A stretch of 64,000 nucleotides of DNA from Vibrio coralliirubri (GTDB taxonomy: Bacteria > Pseudomonadota > Gammaproteobacteria > Enterobacterales > Vibrionaceae): NCBI RefSeq assembly GCF_024347375.1, contig NZ_AP025470.1:2232001-2296000 (forward strand), written 5' to 3'. This document shows, piece by piece, positions 18,387 to 26,997 of the stretch; the stretch's first letter is position 1, and each line of letters begins with the position of its first letter. Position numbers and translations under genes: made by a program. The notes under the pieces were generated by a model. The model worked only from the letters and a program-made list of their open reading frames with translations, ran no database searches and had not been told where the DNA came from.

Positions 18387-19440
18387 GGCTTTGTTGCGTA
18401 ATTCAATGGAACTAAATCAAGAACCTACGATCTGATCAGCTACCTCCACTCTATCTCGTAGTCCTATGCCTAAGCCTCGTTATAAAACAACCAACTGGAA
18501 GCAATACAACCGATCACTCATTAACCGTGGTTCTCTGACTTTTTGGATTGATGAAGAAGCAATAAGCGGATGGGCGCAAAGCAAACAGAATAAGCGCGGT
18601 AGGCCGCGTCGGTTCAGTGATTTAGCTATCACGACAGCACTCATGGTCAAACGAGTTTTTTCTATGCCATTGAGAGCGCTGCAAGGATTTATCGACTCGA
18701 TATTTAGGTTAGCCCATGTACCGTTAAGTTGTCCGCATTACACCTGCATCAGTCGTAGAGCCAAGCAAGTTGAGGTTTCATTTAAGACTAAAACGAGAGG
18801 AGCGATACAGCACCTAGCCATTGATGCTACTGGCCTTAAGGTTTATGGCGAAGGTGAATGGAAAGTCAAAAAACATGGGACGGATGGCAAGCGTAGAGTC
18901 TGGCGAAAGCTGCATATTGCAGTCGATACCAACACTCATGAGATCATTGCCGCCGAGCTAAGTTTATCGACGGTTACAGATGGAGAAGTACTCCCGAACT
19001 TACTGAAACAAACACGCCGAAGTATCCTTGAGGTGTCTGGTGATGGCGCTTACGACACGAGAGCGTGTCACGCTGCTATTAAGATTAAGGGAGCTATTGC
19101 GCTTATTCCCCCAAGAGAAGGGGCTGCCTTCTGGGAGCGTGGTCACCCTCGAAATTTCGCCGTGGGTTGCCAGAAATTATACGACTCAAATAAGTATTGG
19201 AAAGAGCGGTATGGATACCACAAACGTTCACTCTCAGAAACAGCGATGTATCGAGTTAAACAGTTGCTAGGAGGGAAACTGAGCTTAAGAAATTACAATG
19301 CCCAGGTGGGTGAAACTTACGCGATGATAAAAGCGTTGAACAAGCTTACTGGGTTAGGTATGCCTGAAACTTGTCGTATTGACTAAGAAACAAGCGAAAC
19401 GGGTTGGCTCTATCTCTAAATTTAATTACGCAACAAAGCC
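18387..19440 (+). mobile_element. IS5-family element, copy B
   Basis: Same 1054-bp element as copy A, opposite orientation. Target duplication is ATTTTTTGG (18378-18386 and 19441-19449). Confidence 0.95.
18466..19386 (+). CDS. IS5-family transposase (copy B)
   Basis: Identical to the copy A transposase; intact 306 residues with all DDE motifs. Confidence 0.96.
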   Translation: MPKPRYKTTNWKQYNRSLINRGSLTFWIDEEAISGWAQSKQNKRGRPRRFSDLAITTALMVKRVFSMPLRALQGFIDSIFRLAHVPLSCPHYTCISRRAKQVEVSFKTKTRGAIQHLAIDATGLKVYGEGEWKVKKHGTDGKRRVWRKLHIAVDTNTHEIIAAELSLSTVTDGEVLPNLLKQTRRSILEVSGDGAYDTRACHAAIKIKGAIALIPPREGAAFWERGHPRNFAVGCQKLYDSNKYWKERYGYHKRSLSETAMYRVKQLLGGKLSLRNYNAQVGETYAMIKALNKLTGLGMPETCRID

Positions 19441-19582
19441 ATTTTTTGGTTAAGTTACTTAACTTCGAGACCCTTTCAACCAACTCAACTCTTTTATCTA
19501 AAATAGCCTTCAATTGAACCGTATGTTCTTGTTTCTGCCAAAGATCTTCAGCCTTGTCAGCGGAAACATATGAGCCAGCAAT

Positions 19583-20636
19583 GGCTTTGTTGCGTAATTC
19601 AATGGAACTAAATCAAGAACCTACGATCTGATCAGCTACCTCCACTCTATCTCGTAGTCCTATGCCTAAGCCTCGTTATAAAACAACCAACTGGAAGCAA
19701 TACAACCGATCACTCATTAACCGTGGTTCTCTGACTTTTTGGATTGATGAAGAAGCAATAAGCGGATGGGCGCAAAGCAAACAGAATAAGCGCGGTAGGC
19801 CGCGTCGGTTCAGTGATTTAGCTATCACGACAGCACTCATGGTCAAACGAGTTTTTTCTATGCCATTGAGAGCGCTGCAAGGATTTATCGACTCGATATT
19901 TAGGTTAGCCCATGTACCGTTAAGTTGTCCGCATTACACCTGCATCAGTCGTAGAGCCAAGCAAGTTGAGGTTTCATTTAAGACTAAAACGAGAGGAGCG
20001 ATACAGCACCTAGCCATTGATGCTACTGGCCTTAAGGTTTATGGCGAAGGTGAATGGAAAGTCAAAAAACATGGGACGGATGGCAAGCGTAGAGTCTGGC
20101 GAAAGCTGCATATTGCAGTCGATACCAACACTCATGAGATCATTGCCGCCGAGCTAAGTTTATCGACGGTTACAGATGGAGAAGTACTCCCGAACTTACT
20201 GAAACAAACACGCCGAAGTATCCTTGAGGTGTCTGGTGATGGCGCTTACGACACGAGAGCGTGTCACGCTGCTATTAAGATTAAGGGAGCTATTGCGCTT
20301 ATTCCCCCAAGAGAAGGGGCTGCCTTCTGGGAGCGTGGTCACCCTCGAAATTTCGCCGTGGGTTGCCAGAAATTATACGACTCAAATAAGTATTGGAAAG
20401 AGCGGTATGGATACCACAAACGTTCACTCTCAGAAACAGCGATGTATCGAGTTAAACAGTTGCTAGGAGGGAAACTGAGCTTAAGAAATTACAATGCCCA
20501 GGTGGGTGAAACTTACGCGATGATAAAAGCGTTGAACAAGCTTACTGGGTTAGGTATGCCTGAAACTTGTCGTATTGACTAAGAAACAAGCGAAACGGGT
20601 TGGCTCTATCTCTAAATTTAATTACGCAACAAAGCC
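19583..20636 (+). mobile_element. IS5-family element, copy C
   Basis: The 1054-bp element has target duplication GCCAGCAAT (19574-19582 and 20637-20645). It lies only 142 bp from copy B in the same orientation. The two could recombine and remove one element plus that segment. Confidence 0.95.
19662..20582 (+). CDS. IS5-family transposase (copy C)
   Basis: Identical to the copy A transposase; intact. Confidence 0.96.
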   Translation: MPKPRYKTTNWKQYNRSLINRGSLTFWIDEEAISGWAQSKQNKRGRPRRFSDLAITTALMVKRVFSMPLRALQGFIDSIFRLAHVPLSCPHYTCISRRAKQVEVSFKTKTRGAIQHLAIDATGLKVYGEGEWKVKKHGTDGKRRVWRKLHIAVDTNTHEIIAAELSLSTVTDGEVLPNLLKQTRRSILEVSGDGAYDTRACHAAIKIKGAIALIPPREGAAFWERGHPRNFAVGCQKLYDSNKYWKERYGYHKRSLSETAMYRVKQLLGGKLSLRNYNAQVGETYAMIKALNKLTGLGMPETCRID

Positions 20637-20730
20637 GCCAGCAATAGCACCTAGAAATGCCAAGATTGCTGATAATATTGGGATCCATATATTTGAAATT
20701 AGATGATTCATCAATTTTAAACCTCAAAAA

Positions 20731-20827
20731 CATAACGCAGCATTAGGGTGTGAGCTTTGCTTGGCTATACTTGAGCGAAGCGAAATTGCCAAGCGTTGCG
20801 AACCACTCTTAAATGCTTCATTATAAC
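20731..20827 (-). repeat. attC site 2
   Basis: CATAACGCAGCATTAGGGTGTGAG...TTGGC...GCCAAGCGTTGCGAACCACTCTTAAATG...TTATAAC. The two arms and an internal stem are clear. It closes the cassette that holds the reversed gene 20906-21295. Confidence 0.85.
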
Positions 20828-20844
20828 ACAACACACTGTTTTTA

Positions 20845-20893
20845 TTGACAATGTATCACGAACTAGATTAGCATGCGCCCCCTTTAATATAAT
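20845..20893 (+). promoter_or_regulatory. Putative promoter of the reversed cassette gene
   Basis: TTGACA at 20845-20850 matches the -35 consensus. A perfect TATAAT occurs at 20888-20893, but the spacing fits better to TTAGCA at 20868. The region is AT-rich and close to the start at 20906. A cassette gene facing away from Pc needs its own promoter. Confidence 0.45.
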
Positions 20894-20905
20894 GACATTA
20901 TATAA

Positions 20906-21295
20906 ATGAACAATTGCAAACCATCCTCTCACTTCCTTGGCGTGATTTTTCCTCAGGTATTAACAACCCTGACTCTAATTGCTTCTATTATAATTTGGCA
21001 AGTAGACAGTGCAGACAACGATAAGAAAGATGCATATTCTGTTTATTTTGATTACTTAAAAGCACGTAGTGATTGCTTAAACAAAGACGAATGTAAAGGT
21101 TTAGATGAACTTTCAATAGTTACGGCTGAGAGGCTACTAACTCTAGGAGGGGATGATATAGGTTGGAAAAATACTGTGATACACATTTACAACAATGACA
21201 GTAAGTACTTTACAGATGTTGAGTGCCAAACACTTTCGGGCGATCTCGTTACGTTTTTAGAGCAAAGTGAACTAGAACTAGACTGTCGTCACTAG
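20906..21295 (+). CDS. Hypothetical cassette protein, reversed orientation, membrane-anchored
   Basis: The 129-residue protein has an N-terminal hydrophobic segment (FLGVIFPQVLTTLTLIASIIIWQV) acting as signal anchor. A soluble domain with four cysteines follows (ARSDCLNKDEC, VECQTL, ELDCRH). It is the only intact gene in the array on the plus strand, with its own promoter-like sequence and a perfect 13-bp hairpin after the stop. Reversed cassettes with private promoters often encode toxin-antitoxin or immunity-type functions. The family here is not recognised. Confidence 0.75.
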   Translation: MNNCKPSSHFLGVIFPQVLTTLTLIASIIIWQVDSADNDKKDAYSVYFDYLKARSDCLNKDECKGLDELSIVTAERLLTLGGDDIGWKNTVIHIYNNDSKYFTDVECQTLSGDLVTFLEQSELELDCRH

Positions 21296-21303
21296 TGAAT
21301 ACG

Positions 21304-21333
21304 ACATAGCTACTTTGGCTAAAGTAGCTATGT
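21304..21333 (+). terminator. Hairpin terminator after the reversed cassette gene
   Basis: ACATAGCTACTTT-GGCT-AAAGTAGCTATGT is a perfect 13-bp stem with a 4-base loop, 8 bp after the stop. Only a weak T tract follows. It abuts the attC core at 21334. Confidence 0.7.
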
Positions 21334-21418
21334 GTTATAACGAATGATATGGACTCCCTCTACCTGACACTCTGCGTGCCATACTTACTTAGTACACGCT
21401 GAAGAACTGGAGGTTACT

Positions 21419-22447
21419 ATGTCCACCATTCAAACTATTGGCGTTGACCTCGCCAAGAATGTGTTCAGTATTCACGGCGTTGATGCATATGGCAAGTGTG
21501 TCCTACGCAAAACTGTCAAAAGAAACAAACTCTTAGACACATTCGCGAAGTTACCGCCCTGCCTCATCGGTATGGAGGCGTGCTCTGGTGCACACCACTG
21601 GGCGAGAGAGCTACTGAAACTCGGTCATAACCCGAAAATTATGGCGTCCAAATTCGTTATTCCATATCGACAAAATGAGAAGAACGATGCCAATGACGCG
21701 GAGGCCATCTGTGAAGCGGTATCTAGACCCAAAACACGATTTGTCTCTATAAAAAGTGAAGAGCAACAAGCTGTGCTTTGCCTGCATCGTATTCGACAGG
21801 GGCTAATTAAAACAAGAACGGCGACTATTAACCAGCTCAGAGGTTTGCTTTCCGAATTTGGTATTGTGATGCCTCAGGGGCGCTACTCGGCTCAAAACAC
21901 TATTGGTAGTGTCCTTGAAGATGCAGGAAATGGGCTGCCTATACTCGCTCGAGAGCTACTTCAAGATCTATCAAACAAGATTCAAAACCTTAACCTAGAA
22001 GTACTGCACTATGATCGCAGAGTCTCTGCTTTAATCCGAGAGATGGCATCAGCCAAAACCCTCATGGATATTCCAGGTGTCGGTGAACACAGTGCAAGTG
22101 CCATTGTCGCGACAGTCAATGACGCCAAACAATTTGGCTCCAGCCGCCAATTCGCTGCTTGGATAGGGTTGGTTCCAAGACAATACTCAACAGGTGGTCA
22201 TGTTCATCTTGGTCGCATCAGCAAAAGAGGCGAAAAACACATTCGCACTCTACTTATTCATGGCGCAAGAGCCGTTATTGCACGATGTAAAGAGAAAACC
22301 GATCGCAACAGTATTTGGTTAAATCAACTCGTTGAACGACGAGGTTATAAACGAGCAGCTGTCGCCCTAGCAGCAAAGAACGCTCGTATAATATGGGCAT
22401 TATTAACAACGGGAAAAGAGTACAAGATTAACTATGTAAACGGTTAA
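21419..22447 (+). CDS. IS1111-type transposase (copy 1)
   Basis: The 342-residue protein has an N-terminal DEDD RuvC-like domain (IGVDLAKNVFSIHG, IGMEACSGAHHW, KNDANDAEAICEA) and a C-terminal Transposase_20 domain (LMDIPGVGEHSASAIVATV, AAWIGLVPRQYSTGG, with the catalytic serine region). This is the IS110/IS1111 layout. The short 5' region (76 bp) and long 3' region (226 bp) fit the IS1111 group. All three copies are identical. Confidence 0.95.
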   Translation: MSTIQTIGVDLAKNVFSIHGVDAYGKCVLRKTVKRNKLLDTFAKLPPCLIGMEACSGAHHWARELLKLGHNPKIMASKFVIPYRQNEKNDANDAEAICEAVSRPKTRFVSIKSEEQQAVLCLHRIRQGLIKTRTATINQLRGLLSEFGIVMPQGRYSAQNTIGSVLEDAGNGLPILARELLQDLSNKIQNLNLEVLHYDRRVSALIREMASAKTLMDIPGVGEHSASAIVATVNDAKQFGSSRQFAAWIGLVPRQYSTGGHVHLGRISKRGEKHIRTLLIHGARAVIARCKEKTDRNSIWLNQLVERRGYKRAAVALAAKNARIIWALLTTGKEYKINYVNG

Positions 22448-22673
22448 CACTCACCGAGTCAAAGCAATAGCAAATGATGACAATATGACCAGACCGAGAT
22501 GCCTAAACCTGTTTAATTGGGAAGTAATAAATACTGTTTAACGAATGAGGCTGGCATCAAGCGAATATCATCAAGGTGACGGAACGAATCCGATTAAACA
22601 CCGAATGTAGAGCTGCTGTCCGATCCACTGTTGTCAGCGGGAGCTATTGTTGACAAAAGAGGGAGTCCATGTA
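22448..22673 (+). ncRNA. Putative bridge/seek RNA region of IS1111-type copy 1
   Basis: The 3' non-coding end contains a stem GATGCC (22498-22503) / GGCATC (22553-22558). Inside it are guide 1 TTAATTGGG (22513-22521), an apical hairpin AGTA/TACT (22523-22535) and guide 2 TAACGAATGA (22539-22548). Guide 1 is complementary to CCCAATTAA, the right attC flank at copies 2 and 3 (7 of 9 at copy 1). Guide 2 contains TAACG, the left flank. This is the architecture known for target-binding loops of IS110/IS1111 guide RNAs. RNA ends are not defined here. Confidence 0.65.
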
Positions 22674-23018
22674 GCCCTGTTAAGGTGTGAGTAACGCAAT
22701 ACCGATGCCACTGCATACTACCTTAAACACTAAAACCCACGCATAGCAAAAATGCTATGTGTTGCGAATCATTCTCAAACAGATCGTTATACGTATTTCA
22801 AAGAACTCCGGAAGGTAAGTTTATATGTTTATTTCCCGATAGTAAGTCATCAAGTAATCCATTGGGTATAGACTCTTGATCATCAAAGCGCATGATGAAG
22901 GACAGGCTGTTTAAGTCTACCTCAGGGCGAGCATACTCTTCTTCTCCAAGTACAATCTGCATCCCAAGCATATATAATGACGTGTCAGTATATCCAATAC
23001 CATTTGACGCATAATATG

Positions 23019-24072
23019 GGCTTTGTTGCGTAATTAAATTTAGAGATAGAGCCAACCCGTTTCGCTTGTTTCTTAGTCAATACGACAAGTTTCAGGCATA
23101 CCTAACCCAGTAAGCTTGTTCAACGCTTTTATCATCGCGTAAGTTTCACCCACCTGGGCATTGTAATTTCTTAAGCTCAGTTTCCCTCCTAGCAACTGTT
23201 TAACTCGATACATCGCTGTTTCTGAGAGTGAACGTTTGTGGTATCCATACCGCTCTTTCCAATACTTATTTGAGTCGTATAATTTCTGGCAACCCACGGC
23301 GAAATTTCGAGGGTGACCACGCTCCCAGAAGGCAGCCCCTTCTCTTGGGGGAATAAGCGCAATAGCTCCCTTAATCTTAATAGCAGCGTGACACGCTCTC
23401 GTGTCGTAAGCGCCATCACCAGACACCTCAAGGATACTTCGGCGTGTTTGTTTCAGTAAGTTCGGGAGTACTTCTCCATCTGTAACCGTCGATAAACTTA
23501 GCTCGGCGGCAATGATCTCATGAGTGTTGGTATCGACTGCAATATGCAGCTTTCGCCAGACTCTACGCTTGCCATCCGTCCCATGTTTTTTGACTTTCCA
23601 TTCACCTTCGCCATAAACCTTAAGGCCAGTAGCATCAATGGCTAGGTGCTGTATCGCTCCTCTCGTTTTAGTCTTAAATGAAACCTCAACTTGCTTGGCT
23701 CTACGACTGATGCAGGTGTAATGCGGACAACTTAACGGTACATGGGCTAACCTAAATATCGAGTCGATAAATCCTTGCAGCGCTCTCAATGGCATAGAAA
23801 AAACTCGTTTGACCATGAGTGCTGTCGTGATAGCTAAATCACTGAACCGACGCGGCCTACCGCGCTTATTCTGTTTGCTTTGCGCCCATCCGCTTATTGC
23901 TTCTTCATCAATCCAAAAAGTCAGAGAACCACGGTTAATGAGTGATCGGTTGTATTGCTTCCAGTTGGTTGTTTTATAACGAGGCTTAGGCATAGGACTA
24001 CGAGATAGAGTGGAGGTAGCTGATCAGATCGTAGGTTCTTGATTTAGTTCCATTGAATTACGCAACAAAGCC
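23019..24072 (-). mobile_element. IS5-family element, copy D
   Basis: 1054 bp, with target duplication CATAATATG (23010-23018 and 24073-24081). Confidence 0.95.
23073..23993 (-). CDS. IS5-family transposase (copy D)
   Basis: Identical to the copy A transposase; intact. Confidence 0.96.
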   Translation of the reverse strand: MPKPRYKTTNWKQYNRSLINRGSLTFWIDEEAISGWAQSKQNKRGRPRRFSDLAITTALMVKRVFSMPLRALQGFIDSIFRLAHVPLSCPHYTCISRRAKQVEVSFKTKTRGAIQHLAIDATGLKVYGEGEWKVKKHGTDGKRRVWRKLHIAVDTNTHEIIAAELSLSTVTDGEVLPNLLKQTRRSILEVSGDGAYDTRACHAAIKIKGAIALIPPREGAAFWERGHPRNFAVGCQKLYDSNKYWKERYGYHKRSLSETAMYRVKQLLGGKLSLRNYNAQVGETYAMIKALNKLTGLGMPETCRID

Positions 24073-24572
24073 CATAATATGTTGTGATAATTATCGGGAC
24101 GTCCCTATCTGCAATTTTCACAAAGCCGCTTTCTGGCTTTACTGATTCTAGAAAAAGCTCTTCTAAGTCAAACATAACTGCCCCCATTCGTAACACCTGT
24201 CCGTCAGAGGCTATAGGTGCAGGTTCACCATAGATCTTTGATGGAAAGACAACTTGTCCTTTCATAAAATGAGCACGATCTGAAATCGGTAAAACAGACA
24301 TGCTGAACTTGTCTTCTCCAGAAAACACACCCTTTAATATTAATAACCTTTCCTGCTTGTACTGAGCTATTGCTAACTGATTAGCTTGATACGAGAAAAA
24401 AGAACTGATGCACGAGATAAATACAGCAAATATTGAAATCAATATAGGTAGAGATTGATTTTTAGCCAATTTAACAAATCGGCTTTCACTAGTTACTTCT
24501 GCATCTACTTGCTCCTGAGTTGGGTCACTCTTATTCATAAATCTCACTTGAAAATTGACACTTTACTGAATG

Positions 24573-24682
24573 CGTATAACGCCCTGTTAAGGCGTGAGCA
24601 ACGCAATACAAAAGCCGCCGCAGGCCACCTTAAACACTAAACACAACGCATTGCGAATCACTCTTAAATAGTTTGTTATACG
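24573..24682 (-). repeat. attC site 4 (intact)
   Basis: CGTATAACGCCCTGTTAAGG...GAGCAACGC and GCATTGCGAATCACTCTTAAATAGTTTGTTATACG are complete arms. It is an unoccupied example of the site that IS1111 copies have entered elsewhere (TAACG/CCCTGTTAAGG). It lies 3 bp from the TIR-like gene stop. Confidence 0.9.
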
Positions 24683-24685
24683 AAT

Positions 24686-25534
24686 TTAGAAGGGAATATC
24701 ATCTTCAAATTCAAGGTCTGGTACAGATATAAACTGCTGCTGAGGAGGCTTAGGGTGCATCGCTGCGTCAACTTGCTCCTCATTGTCTAATATATAGTCA
24801 ACTCCATCTTGAGTTAATCTATACCCATACCACTCATTACCATTAAAATCTGAATCAAGGGCTCTTTCAATCAAACGCATTCGTTCAAGTTTAATTAGCG
24901 CAAGATTTAGTTTGTATGGTTGCAAACCATTAGATAAATTAAATGAAGTTATGAGATCATTATCAGTGGCTGTCGAAAGCAAGTTACCGAGAATCGCTAA
25001 CATTGATTCTGAAATGACATGTTTTGGTGAATGTTGGGAATCCACTGGCTGATGCAAGTCATCTTTAGATTTACTATGAAAACTACCTAATTCATTTATT
25101 TGCTTCAAAAACCTAGTACAAGCTGCATTTACCGCAGACTCGAGGTCATCATCACTACGATTTGGGTCATAGTCATTGACGTTGACGCCCAATAAATCAG
25201 TAGGCATATGTAACTTTTCATCACGCGGTTTCAAAATAAAGCAACGATCTTTCCCTAACGCTCCAATAAAAAGACCTAATTCAAATATCACATTGTCTCG
25301 GACAGTTGGCTTAGGATTGTCTCTCATTACAGTTAAGTCTTCCGGACGAAATATAAACAGAGCAAAGTCGACATTCTTTGATTTTTTAGTTAGAGAAGTA
25401 AGAGTATCGCCACCAGAATTAAATATTTTGTCCCAAATTGTCACTTCAACCTTTCTATCAAGGCAGGCATTACATGCGCTTGCAATATCATAGCTTTCTG
25501 AAGATGAACCAATAAACAAACGAGGTTTTTTCAT
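24686..25534 (-). CDS. TIR-like (Cap12/Pycsar-type, PF10137-like) protein with winged-helix-like tail
   Basis: Residues 1-135 match the TIR-like nucleotide-binding family: KPRLFIGSSSESYDIA at the start, VEVTIWDKIF, NVDFALFIFRPEDL, then RDNVIFELGLFIGALG and MPTDLLGVNV. This family provides the NAD-degrading effector of some CBASS and Pycsar anti-phage systems. Residues about 175-255 look like a winged-helix domain (LALIKLERMRLIERAL...YGYRLTQDGVDYIL). There is no cyclase or STING domain nearby. The cassette is complete (attC sites 4 and 5). Defence by NAD depletion is inference. It could instead be a nucleotide-sensing regulator. Confidence 0.82.
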   Translation of the reverse strand: MKKPRLFIGSSSESYDIASACNACLDRKVEVTIWDKIFNSGGDTLTSLTKKSKNVDFALFIFRPEDLTVMRDNPKPTVRDNVIFELGLFIGALGKDRCFILKPRDEKLHMPTDLLGVNVNDYDPNRSDDDLESAVNAACTRFLKQINELGSFHSKSKDDLHQPVDSQHSPKHVISESMLAILGNLLSTATDNDLITSFNLSNGLQPYKLNLALIKLERMRLIERALDSDFNGNEWYGYRLTQDGVDYILDNEEQVDAAMHPKPPQQQFISVPDLEFEDDIPF

Positions 25535-25746
25535 ATAATCGCAACCAATTGAATTAATGCCGCCAGTATAACATATTGAACCTCAGGGTATGAAACTGAG
25601 CGAATTCGTATAACGCCGCGTTAAGTGGTGAACAACGCGACCACCAAACCTAAACCATTGTGCCGTAGACACTAAAGCTGATTCAGACCAAAAATGCCAA
25701 GCGTTGTGAGTGATCTTCACCCGATAAAATGGACACCCTATTATCT

Positions 25747-26625
25747 TTAACCCGTCGCTACTTCATATTCATGCGGGGTTCGATATCCAAGACTTGAGTG
25801 CAGTCTATAATGGTTATAAAAATGCTGGATATAACCGGCAAGTTTATCTCTAAGCTGCTTCTCACTTTTAAAACTATTTTTCCTAATTATGTCGGCTTTG
25901 AGCGTATGGAGAACGACTCCACCTCCGCATTATCAGTGCAATGACCAGGACGATTCATACTTGGGGCAATTCCATTTTTTGATAATAAAGCTTGAACTTC
26001 ATGGGCTCGATATTCAGAGCCTCTGTCGGTATGAAACAATAAGCGCTCTTGTGGCTTTCGATTTCTAATTGCCATTCTCAACGAACTCATCGTTAGCTGT
26101 GTACTCTTCTTACTACCAAGCGACCAACCGACGATTTTACGCGAGTAAAGATCGATAACGACCGCTAGATACATCCAACGTTTACCTTGCTTTATATACG
26201 TTAGATCTCCAGACCATTGTTGATTAACTGCCGTTGGTTTTGGTGTGTCTTTTTTGATATTCTTAATCGATTGATAGAACCGATGTAGCTTGGCCATTTT
26301 CATGTAAATGCGATAATTTCGCGCTCTTAGCCCTTGCTCTCTCATGATCCGAGCCACACGCTTGCGGCTGACCAAAACTCCTTGCCGCCTCAGCTCTGCA
26401 TGAACTCGTGGACTACCGTAAGTCTCTCGACTCTGGGTAAACACTTTAGTTATGCGCTTCTTCAAAGCCTGCTCTTCTTGATCGTAGCGGCTTGGCTCTC
26501 TATCAAGCCATGCGTAATAACCCGACTAAGAAACAGATAAAAAACGACACATCAATACAATGGAATAACGCGTTTTGTGATGGGCTATGAATCGGAATTT
26601 TGTCGATTTTCTTAGGCAACGAGTC
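25747..26625 (-). pseudogene. IS3-type orfB transposase, nonsense and frameshift
   Basis: Integrase-core motifs are visible: QQWSGDLTYI (first D), IDLYSRKIVGWSL, HTDRGSEYRA (second D) and, after the lesion, ...KSEKQLRDKLAGYIQHFYNHYRLHSSLGYRTPHEYE. Two defects are seen. A TAG replaces a sense codon in ...FLSVS-stop-SGYYAWLD near 26520. One base is missing after VESF near 25908, ending the frame at 25887. The element is therefore probably not autonomous. The 5' limit of orfB is approximate. Confidence 0.8.
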
Positions 26626-26926
26626 GTTGCCACTTTTTTAGCAAGTCATTCTCGAGCTTAAGTTGTTCGTTCTGACGTTCAAGCTCTGCAATCCGACTAG
26701 ACTCAGTTTTCTGACTCGGGATCTTAATCCTTTTCTTACGTTTATCTTCCAAAATAACCCCTTCTCTATAGTCCTTTTGCCATTTAGAAAGCATATAAGG
26801 GTGGATATCTAATGATAGCGCCACGCTTTTAACTGTAGCTCCTTCTCGAAGCGAAAGTCGGACAGCAGTTACCTTAAATTCCGTGAGATATTGTTGAGTT
26901 TTTTTACCTGATTTATAAGCTGGCAT
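26612..26926 (-). CDS. IS3-type orfA (helix-turn-helix protein)
   Basis: A 104-residue HTH_Tnp_1 protein starting MPAYKSGKKTQQYLTEFK, with the recognition helix in VALSLDIHPYMLSKWQKDY. A C-terminal leucine-zipper-like coiled coil (IAELERQNEQLKLENDLLKK) follows. Intact, but paired with a dead orfB. Confidence 0.85.
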   Translation of the reverse strand: MPAYKSGKKTQQYLTEFKVTAVRLSLREGATVKSVALSLDIHPYMLSKWQKDYREGVILEDKRKKRIKIPSQKTESSRIAELERQNEQLKLENDLLKKWQRLVA

Positions 26927-26997
26927 AAACACCTCCAATTGCTATTGAAGGAGTCCACTAGATCGGGTCAACTACAGAATCCGTCTTAAATGCATTG

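Larger units (their letters stand above)
18043..20711 (-). pseudogene. Cassette membrane-protein gene interrupted twice by the same IS (copies B and C)
   Basis: Removing IS copies B (18387-19440) and C (19583-20636), each with one 9-bp duplication, restores one continuous frame. It starts MNHLISNIWIPILSAILAFLG at 20711 and runs through ...AGSYVSADKAEDLWQKQEH..., ...KLSNLTKKYAVYQSYADLQ... to ...NPDIKSCSFN at 18043, about 180 residues. An N-terminal transmembrane helix is followed by a helical domain, possibly coiled coil. The family is unknown. attC site 1 follows it and attC site 2 precedes it. Confidence 0.85.
21343..22673 (+). mobile_element. IS110-family, IS1111-type element, copy 1 (in attC)
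   Basis: About 1331 bp with subterminal inverted repeats TGGACTCCCTCT (21350-21361) and AGAGGGAGTCCA (22658-22669). Seven bases precede the left repeat and a few follow the right one, as is typical of IS1111. The end base G is shared with the target, so ends are certain only to one base. It is inserted in the outer core of attC site 3, opposite to the cassette reading direction. Confidence 0.92.
21334..22794 (-). repeat. attC site 3, split by IS1111-type copy 1
   Basis: The outer core GTTATAACG (21334-21342) is separated from the rest, GCCCTGTTAAGGTGTGAGTAACGC...GTTGCGAATCATTCTC...CGTTATACG (22674-22794), by the IS at 21343-22673. It belongs to the cassette gene ending at 22798. Confidence 0.85.
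22798..24538 (-). pseudogene. Cassette membrane-protein gene interrupted by IS5 copy D
   Basis: Removing copy D (23019-24072) and one CATAATATG joins ...DRDVPIIITTYY to ASNGIGYTDTSLYMLG..., giving about 225 residues from MNKSDPTQEQ to ...HINLPSGVL. The protein has a cytosolic N terminus, one transmembrane helix (LPILISIFAVFISCISSFFS) and an extracytoplasmic domain. The family is not recognised. attC sites 3 and 4 flank it, so it is a complete cassette apart from the IS. Confidence 0.85.
25719..26968 (-). mobile_element. IS3-family element, decayed
   Basis: Imperfect terminal repeats ACCCGATAAAATGGACACC (left) and, reversed, ACCCGATCTAGTGGACTCC (right) bound a 1250-bp element with orfA and a broken orfB on the minus strand. 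No convincing target duplication is seen. Confidence 0.85.

Noticed and set aside
24686..25534. Complete CBASS or Pycsar operon around the TIR-like gene
   Set aside because: No CD-NTase, cyclase, E1/E2/JAB or STING domain is encoded in the neighbouring cassettes.
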